NCBI RefSeq assembly: GCF_000189635.1
Contig: NW_002476559.1
Span: forward strand, 1,054,001 to 1,118,000
Length of the DNA: 64,000 nucleotides
Source: Tetrahymena thermophila SB210
Taxonomy: Eukaryota; Ciliophora; Oligohymenophorea; Hymenostomatida; Tetrahymenidae
Direction: 5' to 3'
The first letter of the stretch is position 1, and every line of letters starts with the position of its first letter. Both the position numbers and the translations under genes were made by a program. This document shows, piece after piece, positions 25,118 through 36,572 of the stretch. The notes under the pieces are model-generated. The model was not told the DNA's origin, searched no databases, and worked only from the letters and a program-made list of their open reading frames with translations.

Positions 25118-26749
25118 TCATTTGTTGTTTTAGCTTTGAAGACAATCACTCTCAAATTTTTAAGGATCTCTACTCATCAAAGCCTTAGAAAAAGTGAACA
25201 TTTTTCTACATTCGAGGTATTTTGTGGTAGAAGATAGCATTTCGTTTGATACAAAATTTCCTTTTTCAATTAAATTATTTTCTTATTCAATTTCAGATGT
25301 GTTGAGATCCTTAGCTGATTATTTTTTTGAGAATAAAATAACTTTTCTAGTTTATGATAGCTTTTATATTTAAATATTTTTGCTTTTTACGGGAGAGTTT
25401 GAGAAAGACAGTTTATTTAGCTCTTAATTAGTGTGATTGTTGCTTAGTATTTATGGATCGATTATTGGACTTAGTTTATTTGATTCCTTTTTCACCTTTA
25501 GTATTATTTTCTTTTTAGAATTAAATGCTTCTGGCTTTTGACTAAGATTATATGTGTTTTATGTGGCTGCAAACTCATTCAAGAGAGTGTAAGATTTATT
25601 TTTAATATTATCAATACTGTCACTGTTGTAATTGTGCTCGATTTATGCTAAAGATGGGTTTTTTAAGGGAGTGATTGATATAATTTCTGGACTTGTTTAG
25701 AAAATTGATATTTAATTTTAATATTGTAAATCTTGTTTAATTTATATTGGATTTGTATTTTGATTTATATGGATCGATGTATTTTATGTTGAGCTCTCTT
25801 AAGTGGTTGCTCTCGATCTTTTTGCAGGAGTAGAAAGATTATTGCTGGAAAGTTAATTTAATTTAATAGGAGAAAAGTTTTAAAGCATTTCTTGTTGCTT
25901 TACAAGGCTTTAGCGTTTAAAAGGCTAATTGTATTTCGAACTCATAAAATCTTCATTTTCATAAAAAACATTAAAAGCGATGTTATTTTTTTATTTATTT
26001 AGTAAATATGCTTGAGAATTTTGCATTTCTTCTGTACTTTGATTAAGAAAAAACTTAGACTTATTTTGTGATGAGTATGACAATTATTTTAATCTATTTG
26101 ATTCTAATTTTTATTAGAAACTCAAAGATTTGATTTACAATTTCAATTTAGGCTTTTCAGGCTTAGAAAAAATTTAATCTGAAGACAAGTTCTAATTTTG
26201 ATAACTTTCGCTTAGAGATCTTATTCTATTGCTTTTTATTTGTGCTTATAGGACCTTAATTCCGCTCCAAAGATGTCCTCTTCTTTTCTTTTTCCCTATA
26301 AGGCTATTCCCTTGTTAAGAGAGACCCGAGTTTACTTGTTGTGAACCGATTCTTTAACTCATTTATTATTCATTTAACTAAGATAATTTTTAATCTAAGT
26401 CGCTAAATGAGTTAATTTGTGATTTTACTAATTAATTAGGATATTTAGAATCAAATTTTTATTTAGAAATGTTTTAAGGTGAATTCTCTTATTATTTTGG
26501 CCAAGCGCTTAAATGCTTGCGTACTTAAATCCTCTGGTAAAGCTCAGTCAATTGTTATGATGAATCATTTAAAATGCAAGCTTATTCTGAGTTTTTATCT
26601 AATTTAGTGTAGTGCTAACTACTTTTTTGTGAGTAGAATTGATCTCTTTCAACATCTGAAAAAAATGCAGAAAGGGCTCTGTTGTTAATTTGAAATTGGG
26701 GAGATATTGATTAAAATTATAGTATGCTATCGCATTTATAATTATCCAT
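25118..26749 (-). CDS. Unknown Gln/Ser/Asn-rich protein, single exon
   Basis: Open frame of 543 residues in the TGA-only code, ATG at 26749, TGA at 25118-25120. No family recognised. The composition (Q, S, N, K) and sustained use of TAA/TAG as Gln over 1.6 kb argue for a real gene. Visible features: a basic patch GKKKRRGHLWSGIK near residue 150 that could act as a nuclear localisation signal, several SP dipeptides, another basic stretch KKKIILKVKKESNK near residue 425, and a C-terminal segment with two Cys. No TM segment or signal peptide. Largely disordered by appearance. Regulatory or scaffold roles are possible but unsupported. Confidence 0.72.
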
Positions 26750-28818
26750 TAAAAAAGAGAGATTTATCTAGCTAGCTATCTATGTTATATTTAGAAATTG
26801 TTAATTAATTTTCAAAAATATTGTTAAGTAAATAATTGAATTATATTGTAGGATTACTTTTAGCTAAATACAACAAAATCTTTATAAGCATTTAATTTCT
26901 TTTAAAAACACTGATTCCCCATCGCATATAAAATTAATTTTTCTCAGTAATGTCTCTTTATACATTATTATATTTCAATGAGCCTGTTTTAAAAATATTA
27001 ATCTAAATTTGATTTTTACATTTTCAAATTATGTAATCTGATTAACTTTTTTCAACTCCATCATATTTCCTAAAAATAAACTAATTTCATTTCATCTCAT
27101 CTCATATTTTTTTGATTATAATAATATCCAGCCAGAAGCTTAATAAAAGTTAAGCTGAGTTTTAATAAACTATTTTGAATTTCACCATACTATTTACACC
27201 TTAGCACTTTGGATGTATTCCTAGACTACATAAATTATACCATGTTATTAAAATCATAATTTTTACAACCAATTAAGTTATTTAAACATTAAAAAATAAT
27301 AAAAAAGACTCTTCTATAATTAAAAAAAATCTATTTTTTCATCAAAATTGTATCCAAAATTAATATAATAAATTAAAGAAAATACTCCTACATTTTTATA
27401 AAAGAATTGAGCATTAAAATAATATATTTACGATCTTTGTTTCATTCTTTAAATGACATATATATAAAAACAAATAATCATTTATAATATTTATTTAATT
27501 TTGAGACAAATTTAAAAAACTTAATAAACTAATTTCATTTCATTTCATCTAATAATACTTTTTGTAAAAATATCATCCAATAACTTAATTAAAGTTAAGC
27601 TGAGTTTTACTAAACTACTTTGAATTTCACCAAACCATTTACACCTTAACATTTTCGATGCATTCGTAGATAAATATATAAATTATACCTTGTTATTCAA
27701 ATAATTATTTCTTACTACCAATTAAGTTATTCAAACATTAAAAAATAATAAAAACAACTCTTCTATAATTAAAAAAAATCTATTTTTTGATATTAAAATT
27801 GTATCCAAAATTAAATTAATAAATTAAAGAAAATACTCCTTCAATTTTATAAAAGAATAGAGTAGTAAAATTATATATTTACTTAATTTGCTTCATTCTT
27901 TAAATGATATAAATATAAACAAATAATCTTTTATAACATTTATTAAATTTTGAGACAAATTTAAAAAACTTAATATAAACAAAACAATAAAATAATAAAT
28001 ACTAATTTATATTCATATAACTCAATCAATGCAAGCTAAAAAGAAAATACTATATTTGTAGAATATATTGCTAAAATAAATATTCATCTATTTTTTAATG
28101 AAAATATTATCAAAATGATATAATTATTATAAATATTTTTTTAAAAACTTTAAAATTACTTCTTATGAAACTTGATTATCTATTTAAAAACATTAATATA
28201 GCTATTTTGATAGGAGGATTCCTTAATAAATCATGTACTAACTAAATAATATAATTGTTTTAAAGACAATTTAATTTAGCTTCAAAGTGAAAAATTTAAG
28301 AAAGAAATTTATTAAACATAAAATAATTTGTCAGTATTTTATCAAGTAGTCATATATAATGAATGGCCAATCAATATATTTCTAAATTATAATTATTTTA
28401 ATCTTGTAAATTAGATGTCTTAAAGAAAGAATAACAGTATTTAGTTCAGCAATCAACAAGATATTTATTTTATTTATCAAACTAATATGAATTAACAATT
28501 TAGCTTAAATTAAAAAGAATTAATTAAGCTTGCTAAAATTGAATATAAATATTATATAAGGTATATTAATTTAATTAATTAACTACACCTAGTTTACATA
28601 CAATTAAAATTTATTTATTAATTAAGTTTTGTTATAAATTAATTATTTTCATTCATTTTAACTTTTACTAATTCCTAAATTTCATGTTTTTTTATTGATT
28701 AATTAATTAGTTAATGTAGAATTTTATTTATTTATTTACTTATTTGTTGAATAATTAAAATTAAATTTTTGATTTGCAAAGATGGATTTGTTCGTTTATT
28801 TTTAATTGATAAATTGTT
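26750..28818. other. Spacer dominated by a ~450-bp tandem duplication
   Basis: Apart from the duplication at 27081-27976, the stretch is AT-rich simple sequence with no coding frame. Confidence 0.6.
27081..27976. repeat. Tandem direct duplication, two ~448-bp noncoding copies
   Basis: Copy 1 is 27081-27528 and copy 2 about 27529-27976. Both begin CTAATTTCATTTCATCT or close and share, in order, GTTAAGCTGAGTTTTA, TTTGAATTTCACCA, ACCAATTAAGTTATT, AACATTAAAAAATAATAAAA, CTCTTCTATAATTAAAAAAA and TTTTGAGACAAATTTAAAAA. Many substitutions and small indels separate them. Neither copy is coding. Confidence 0.85.
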
Positions 28819-30645
28819 TCATTTAACTACTGACTAAAATATTCGTGAGACAAAATTTGATAGTGGATTTATTGAGTTGTGGTTCTAATTTTATTTAAGG
28901 ATTGAATCAAAAGCGTTTATCATTTAATTGGCTGCAGTAGTTGATAGATTGTGACCAACAATAGCAGTACTTGGAGCTAAGGCAAGAGGGTTGATTTTTG
29001 TTTTATCTGTTCTAAAATATTTGTTTGGCGATTGATTTTAATCACTTTAATTTTCACTACTGCTGACTGAGATGTCAGGAGTGTTTATGCTACTTTGATC
29101 AGAGTTACTTTAATATGACCCTTCGCTTTCATTTGAAGCTTCATAGATTTGCTCACTTTCTGATTTTTTTAATTATAGCTGTTGAGAATTACCAAAAATA
29201 TTCTTTTAATTTTCGTTCTTAATGTTAAGATTTTGAGGTGATTTATCAAAAGTGTTATTTGTCGGACTGTAGCATTCATATGAACTACTTGCCTCATAAT
29301 GTTCACCATGAATGCCTTATTAAGCGTTATTGTGTTAAATTTACGAAGATGGATTTAGAATAATGCTTGACTGCATTTGTTATTCAAGTTTACAAAAAAT
29401 TTTAATTGGATTTTAAGATGCTTCTGCTGAGCATTTATATAAATTTAAGCTAAATCTCTTTGGAGAGGAGCTTTATAAGCTTGCTGAATATGCACTTTGA
29501 GTGAAATGAGAGATTGACGGACTCAAATTGCTATTATAAGATAAATTTTGAGATACTATCGATGCTCTTTAAGAAGAAATAGATTCTCTCTGCCTGTTGC
29601 TTTAATCATTTAAGGCATTATCTGGATGCTTCTCCATTAAAGGATTTGATTTATTTTTTTTGTCAAACATGAAAAGAGAGTTTGCAAAAGGCTTATATAC
29701 TTATTGATTGCTATTTTCACTTTATTATGATTCACAAGTTTCAGTGCTATTTTTGGGATAGGTTTTGTATAGAAAATTTTAGGTTTGGAGAATAACTTGA
29801 GAATTGTTAAAATCTACAGGTAAAACCAAATTGGAGAGATAATTTTACTCGTTTTAGTTAATCATATTTTAGCCTATTTTATTAGATTTAATAGCTTAGA
29901 GTTAAGCGCTGTTTGGAGGGGACTTTTAATTTATATTTTAGTTACACATTTCTAAGTCATTTATACTTCCTTTTTTTGTGGTGGAACGAGTTGTATATGA
30001 TATAGAATTGCTTTTAGATCCTTTTTTCATTGAATTAATTTCATTCGAAAAAGGAACTTGCAATTCTTATGTGATAGGCTATTGTGCAGATGATTGTTAT
30101 TTAATAAATATATTGTAGTAATATTTGAATAAAAATATGCTGCAAGCGCAAAAAAAGATCACTATATATTGAAATACTAAGAAAAATTTCTAGCTAAATA
30201 TAACGTTGCAAGCACTCTTCGAGTCGCCAGAGTTGCTAGTAGATATACAATGGATGGATATATTATCAGCGTCAAAGGTAGTGCTGTTTTAGGCATGAGA
30301 AGCTATACTAAAAACAAGTTTTAGAGGAAGAAAAATATAGTTTGTAAAATTTAATTTGTATATTATAGAAGTGTAAGGCTATTTATATACGATGATTAGT
30401 AGTACAGTATTTAATATAAAGCTTAAGGAGTCCACTATAATACTCAATATAATAAAGTGAAATTTTATTTATTAAACTCCAAAGAGGAAGTTAGATGGAG
30501 CATACGTATATTGATTACTAGCACTGTTGCTGTTTTCAGAGTAGAGTCTAAGTGCTATTATAAAATTTGATTAAGAGCCAATATTAAGGAAACTAAAAAA
30601 GACATTAACGCAAATAATCCAAATTAGATGCTTTTGTTTAATCAT
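28819..30645 (-). CDS. Multi-span membrane protein with long disordered tail
   Basis: Single open frame of 608 residues, ATG at 30645, TGA at 28819-28821. The N-terminus (MIKQKHLIWIICVNVFFSF) is a signal peptide or first TM helix. About three more hydrophobic segments follow within the first ~200 residues: one around HFIILSIIVDSLSFIL, one around YIFLPLKLVFSI and one around FLVFQYIVIFFCACSIFLF. The last ~420 residues are hydrophilic and rich in Gln, Ser and Asn with SP motifs, presumably cytoplasmic. No family recognised; the layout of a few TM helices with a long phosphorylatable tail would suit a receptor or channel-associated protein, but that is inference. The frame is continuous, so a GCAG acceptor-like site near 30140 need not be used. 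Confidence 0.72.
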
Positions 30646-31023
30646 TATTAATTTATCTATGTAAAGAACTATGATAATTATATATGAATGATCTACCAGT
30701 TAAAAGCTTATTAACTGATGATTATCTCTTTATTTTCTTTATTATTTAGTGCTATACTTCTCTGTTAAGAGATCCTTGCTCAAATTCCCAGAACGGTTGA
30801 AACTAAAGTAGATTCTTTCTATTAAAAAAATTGCGCAAAATATCTCCTTTTTCACTTAGTTTCTTGTTGTTTTTTTAAGATATTGATTAATTAGATTTTG
30901 AACTTTTTCAAACAAAATTTTAGTTCTAATTTATAAATCTAAACATAGCCAATCCCAATTAAAAACTAAATGAATGAAAAACTTTCTCAAAACAATTTAA
31001 AACATCAAAAACCAAAAAAGTAT
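30646..31023. other. Short spacer between minus-strand genes
   Basis: Upstream region of the four-span protein. All frames checked on the minus strand meet TGA. No element recognised. Confidence 0.45.
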
Positions 31024-31314
31024 TCATATAATATAAATAGGAAATCTCTTTTTATGAGGATTCTCCATTTAAGGGTCAAATTTTATTACATAAGCCTCTC
31101 TACCGAATCTACATAGTAAGTACTAATTGTCGACATATCTTAATTTTCTGTGGTAATCAATATTGCAATAATTAATAATAAATAGCCATGAATTAGTAAA
31201 ACCTACTATCTTAATATGAAAAATTATAATTAAAATAGCTTGACGCAAACACAAGCAACACCTACCTCCTTTTATCCTTAAAATAATATTCAAATAGCTG
31301 CAATAAAAAATCAA
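31024..31314 (-). CDS. Probable 3' exon(s) of an unidentified gene
   Basis: The minus-strand frame ends at TGA 31024-31026. The last ~35 codons are convincing coding sequence in composition and codon choice, reading RYVDNQYLLCRFGREAYVI, then KFDPQMENPHKKRFPIYII. Upstream the frame stays open to 31314 but part of it (roughly 31195-31260) looks intronic: a GTAGGTG donor and ATTAAG/AAGATAG acceptors flank an AT-rich stretch. No start and no upstream exons were found, so this is a gene fragment, either a pseudogene remnant or the tail of a gene whose earlier exons I could not see in 31315-34000. Family unknown. Confidence 0.4.
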
Positions 31315-32938
31315 AAATATTACCTAGGTATTTTTAATCATTTACTCATCCATTAAAATTTTAAATGTGTAATTTTAAACATTAATTTAACAAAGTTTAA
31401 AACACTCAATTTCTGATAAACGTATTTGTTTGAGAAAATAAAATAGAGAGAGAAGTAAAGAGATTTCATTATTATAATTGATATTATTTTAGATATTATG
31501 AGCATTATCTGAGATTACACTGAATTAATTTGAAATATTACTTTAAATTCATTTAATTTTAACAATTTTATTTCTCAACATTTCTGATCAAACAAAGCCT
31601 AATTACATAAAGATAATTATTTCTATTCTAATTCATCTTCAATTAGCAAATATTAATCAATGTAATAATTATCCAAATTTGAATTTTTTTATTTGGATTT
31701 AATCAAGTTTTATATTTGGGGTTGTAAATTTTTGCTTTTATTATCAACCAAGTTGCTCCTTATTATCTGGATTTTAATTTTTATAAAAGAATATTTATTA
31801 TATTTATAAATTAATTAATGTAAACATGGGATCATTTCTGTTAATTTTTTTATAAATTATTTATTTATTTACTTATTTATCTAAACAATTTTTAAAGGTT
31901 TCATTATATTAACTTTGTTTAGTTGTGTTGTAATCTAAAAAACACATAGAAAGATATTTTTGTATTTTTTTTTGTGGTAAAATTTTAATTATATTTTTAT
32001 TATGCGCTAACACTGTTTAAATTAAAGAGTGTACTAATTTAATTTAATAAAAATCTAATAAAATTATTCTAGTTGTTACTGTTTATATTTGTACTAGCTT
32101 GTTTGGTTTTTACAAAAGACTAAAAATTGTTTAATTGTTTTATATTTCTTATTACTTCTTACTTTGGTTTCTATATTTTAAACGAAGGATCTGAAAGATA
32201 AAAAATAAGTTACTTCATAAAATATTTTTTTTATTTTTATTTAATGAACAAAAAAAATTAATAGTATTATTTAACATTTAATTGTAAACTTTATGTTTTA
32301 AACTTTTAACAAACAAAGCATAAACAAGTTAAAATTTGTAATGGATTTATTATCATGTTTTTTGTTTGTTTATAAGATATTCAAAACAAATATTAAATTT
32401 TTTTCAAAAAATTAGTTTTCTTTATTCTTCATGAAAAGGCATGAATTAATTAATTAATTATTTGCATTTTTGTGTATTCAAAAGTAATTGAAAATTATTT
32501 AATAATTTTTTTAATAAAAATTTGTAAGCCAAATCTATTTATCCACACCACACCCATTCCTACATATATTTGAGAAATTAATTTAATTAAACATAAAAAT
32601 ACAACCAAATAATTTATATTTATTATGATTAATTACTTTCTTACAATATTTTGAATCACTTGAATGATAATTTATTTTTGATACTTTTATAAATTTATTT
32701 ATTGCAAAAATTTTTGTTCTGACAAAATTTTTTATGTTCGTCCTTCTTTTAAAGTTTTAATAAATACCAAAAAATTCAGATAAAAAGCAAATAAGATAAA
32801 ATGATTATTTTTTTTGAAACTTAAATGTAGTAAAAGCAAGCATAATAATTTTGATAGAATTTATTTAAATTTGTTATCAAAAATATATTTAAAATTATTT
32901 TTTACCAAAGCGATAAACTTAAATTTAATTTAAATGAG

Positions 32939-32979
<41 letters not shown>

Positions 32980-33138
32980 ATTAAATTTTTAATTAATTAC
33001 AAAAATTACATATTAATACAAAATTTTAATATCATATCATAATAAATAAAGTATGATTTCTTTTTGAGTTCTTTAGATTTCCTTTTATGTACAATAAATC
33101 AATTTATGTATACAAAATTTATTATTAACAGTTAAACA
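31315..33138. other. AT-rich spacer with (AAAT)n microsatellite
   Basis: Simple-sequence DNA throughout, including an AAAT repeat at about 32937-32977. No coding frame, RNA gene or long hairpin seen. Confidence 0.5.
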
Positions 33139-33582
33139 ATGAATTTAAGGTATGTATGTGTGCATTAATTTTCTATTGGATTATAAGAGTTTCTAATCCA
33201 TCCACAACTAGACGAGGGAGGATCCTAAAGTTTAAGCAATACTTATCATACAGTTATCATTATCATAATGTTTTATATACCCTACGAATTAGCAAGCAGA
33301 GCAGACATATTTGATTTACATTAACCTCCTATATTAATACAGTATGGTAATTCCAATATTTATTCTCTTGGCATGTTCTTTGATTTTAGATACCATCATT
33401 TTGAGCAAAATTCGATAGCTTATCCACAAAGTGTTAAATTAAAGTCTATACAGTCTTCAATAATTGGAACTTAAAATATATAGCTATCGCTCACTACTCA
33501 TTTGAAAGCCTTATTTAATTATTTCTTTTAATTTTTTAGTAAATTTAAATCTTAATTAAAAAAAATATTTTCGTTTTTTTGA
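33139..33582 (+). CDS. Orphan coding island, 147 codons, strand uncertain
   Basis: ATG 33139 to TGA 33580-33582 in the ciliate code. The island is visibly less AT-rich than its surroundings. The plus-strand product has ordinary protein composition in its middle (FLIHPQLDEGGSQS; IPYELASRADIFDLHQPP; ILIQYGNSNIYSLGMFFDF) and becomes K/F-rich at the end, where an intron may begin. No domain recognised. The minus strand across the same DNA also carries TGA-free frames with plausible composition, so strand assignment is tentative. It could be an intact small gene, an exon of a larger one, or a relic. Confidence 0.35.
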
Positions 33583-34543
33583 ATTGTTAAAATACAAATT
33601 TATTCTGAATTTTTGATTTCTTTTTATTTTCTAAAAAAATCTAAACAATTAATAAATTATTTTATGTTTATTTTTTCATAAAATACATTTAGATTTATTA
33701 AATTTATTATTTATTATAAGTTCAAAAATCGAGATACTAATGATTAATACAATTTGTAAAAAATAATTACCTTAAATTCTCATACATTCTCACCCCTTTA
33801 AATTTTAGCCATTTTTTCTGAAATTTTCAAAAATTAAAAAAAAGCATGATAAAATTGATGATATATCCTTTAAAAACAGATGATATCGCATTGTATAAAG
33901 TATTGTATTCAAGAAAAATATTTCTAATAAGTTTGTTTTTTTTTAAATATTTTCAATTAAGTGAAATATTTAAAACAAAGTGAGTATTTTTGAATGATAT
34001 TGCAGATGAAAGTATTAAAATTTAGATTTAAAATTTTTTGCTAATGAGTAACTAATTAATTAATTAACTACCTCCTTTCCTTTATGTTAATTCCTTTTTT
34101 TTTGCAATTTCGATTTAATTTGTGTTAAAAATGTTTTTTAATTAAGATTTGTTTGTTAACCTTTATTATATTAAGCTAAATTGAAGAACAAGAGATTATA
34201 TTAAAAATATGAATAATGAATATAAATGATTTATTCATTACTTAGGTCATAAATTAGATTATTGATTAAATTTAATTATAATTGATTCGGTAAAGTAATG
34301 AGAGCTAGTAAAAATATTATAAAAATATACGACACATCCGTCACTTTTAGATTACTAATAAAGAAATTTTCCAGCAAATAGGTTTTTAAAAAAGTTGAAA
34401 TATCTTATGTACTCAATAAGGATTAATAACATCATTTATACAAGAAATTTCGCTTTTTAGTATCAAGTAATTATTTATTTTGGAATTAAAAATTATTAAA
34501 TAAATTACTTATTAATATAATTATTGATAGAATATATAAATAA
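33583..34543. other. AT-rich spacer upstream of the dehydrogenase
   Basis: No gene resolved; TTAA/AAAT simple sequence. The last ~100 nt presumably contain the promoter and 5' leader of the dehydrogenase. Confidence 0.45.
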
Positions 34544-35686
34544 ATGACAACAACATATCCTAGAAGATTCGAAAACAAGGTTGCTATTGTAACCGCTTCT
34601 TCAACTGGTATAGGTTTGGATATATCCAAGAGATTAGCTTTAGAAGGAGCCACAGTTATCATCAACTCTCGTAGCCAAAAGAATGTTACTGAAGCAGTAG
34701 AGATGATTAGATAATTAGGTGGAAAAGCTGAAGGTTTAGTTTGTCATGCAGGAAAGCCTGAAGATAGATAAAAGCTCTTATAATTCGCTAAGGACAAGTT
34801 CGGAGGTGTTGATATGTAAATAGATCTTTTATTATTTTATAAAAATTTTCATTTTAAAAATGTTAATCCTACTAAATCAATCTTCTCTTTCTCATAATTA
34901 TAATCTAATTATTTTTATAAATATTTATTAAATAGCTTGATCCCTAATGCTGCAGTCTCCACCTTCATGGGTGCTTTCACAGACACTCCGGAATAGGCTA
35001 TGGATAAAATGTATGAAATTAATTTTAAGGGTGTTCTCTTCCTTGTTCGTGATGCTCTTCCCTTCATGAGAGGTAGAAAAGGAGCTAACGTAATTTTAGT
35101 AAGCTCACTCAGTGGTTATGAATAAGAAAACCTAATTGGTTTTTATGGTATCACTAAGACCATGGTTTTAGTTATGAATAAATTGCTTGCAAGAGAACTT
35201 TAATCAGATGGTATCCGTGTTAACTGTGTAGCCCCAGGTGTCATTAAAACTAAATTCTCCGAAGCCCTTTGGAAGGACAGAGAATAACAAACAATTCTTT
35301 CAGAAGGTAAAACAAACTCTTCATTAAAAAAACGATTTAAAATAATGAAAAAAAAAGAATCTTTTATCTAATCTAAAAACTTCTTAAAAAAATTTAAAAA
35401 TCTATTTATTTTAATACGATTTTTAAAAACTTACTATAATATTTATAATTATTTAATAAAAATAATAGGTGTTTCTCGTCTTGGAGTACCAGAAGATGTA
35501 TCAAGTGCAGTTGCTTACCTTGCTAGTGAAGAAGCATCATTCATTACTGGTATTTTAAAATTAAATGATATATAATTTATAATAAATAATATTTATATCT
35601 AATTGAGTTGTGTTATATCAATTATATTACAAAAATCAATAGGTGAATGTCTTGCTATGGCCGGTAAACCTTTAGTTAGATTGTGA
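34544..35686 (+). CDS. Short-chain dehydrogenase/reductase, DHRS4-like
   Basis: NAD(P)-dependent oxidoreductase of the classical SDR family; DHRS4 relatives reduce carbonyls such as retinal and diketones. Exons 34544-34815, 34936-35306, 35469-35549 and 35643-35686, all GT-AG, phases 2,1,1; 255 residues, the normal SDR length. Motifs: cofactor loop TASSTGIG (17-24), IPNAAVS equivalent to the NNAG motif, Ser ~148 in SSLSGY, catalytic Tyr161 and Lys165 in YGITK, and VNCVAPGVIKT after strand 6. Lack of an acidic residue in the INSRS region after strand 2 fits NADPH preference (inference). The C-terminus GKPLVRL resembles the DHRS4 tail, but VRL is not a canonical SKL-type peroxisomal signal. Confidence 0.95.
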
Positions 35687-36572
35687 GGATTAAATATATT
35701 GCAAATATATTCAAAATATCTAAAATTTATTTTTTAATTAATTGTATGAATTTTATTTTTTTCATAAAATCATTAAAAATTAATTTAGGAAAATAAAAAA
35801 TTAAAAAAAAATAAATTTATTTTTATTAAAGAAATTAAAGCTTTTTATTTATTAACAATTTCATTAAATAAAATAAAATTAATGCGAATTAACAAACTTT
35901 TAATTTAAATAAATTAAGATTTGTGTGAATAAATCAAAATATTCTTATAAAATTGAGTTATTCTATTTTATTGCAATTATATTAAATTATTATATTCAGA
36001 AATCATTTTAAGATTTAAAATCAATTTTATATTTTCAAAATCTAATATTTTCCTATGGCTTGATGCTATAATAATACTTTTTCTAAAGTAGATTCAGATC
36101 AAATTAGAATTTATCTAATTGATTTTGGTATAAATAATTTAAATAAATTTATTTTTTAAAATAATTGAAGCTTTTATATTTTTTATTAACGACTAGAGTA
36201 AATATTTAAATCTAATTGTAATAGAATTCATAAAAATTAACAAATTTTTAATTTAAAATAATTAAAATTAGTGAGAAAAAATCAATATATAAAATCAAAA
36301 AATAGAGTTATTTTTTTTAATGTATGTATTAGTATCAAATAATTACTTTAGTGAATATTGATATTAATAATAAATTTTTTAATTTTTAAAATCTAATATT
36401 TTAGAATAATTCAGTCTTATGTTATAGCTCTTATTCATAATTAAAATCAGGTCACATCAGAATTTATCTAATTGACTTAAGTATCATTTATGTTTTTGCT
36501 GATTTTTTATCAATAATTATTAATTTTTGAAATTTTGATTTATATAATAAGATTTCTAAGAGTAAATATAAC
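35687..36572. other. Spacer made largely of a tandem duplication
   Basis: Occupied by the ~340-bp direct repeat listed separately; no coding frame. Confidence 0.55.
35815..36490. repeat. Tandem direct duplication, two ~330-340-bp diverged noncoding copies
   Basis: Copy 1 ~35815-36140, copy 2 ~36150-36490. Shared blocks in the same order: GAAATTAAAGCTTTTTAT / AATTGAAGCTTTTATATT, AATTAACAAACTTTTAATTT / AATTAACAAATTTTTAATTT, AATAGAGTTATT or close, AAAATCTAATATTTT, and TTAGAATTTATCTAATTGA / TCAGAATTTATCTAATTGA. Heavily diverged, with indels. Confidence 0.7.
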
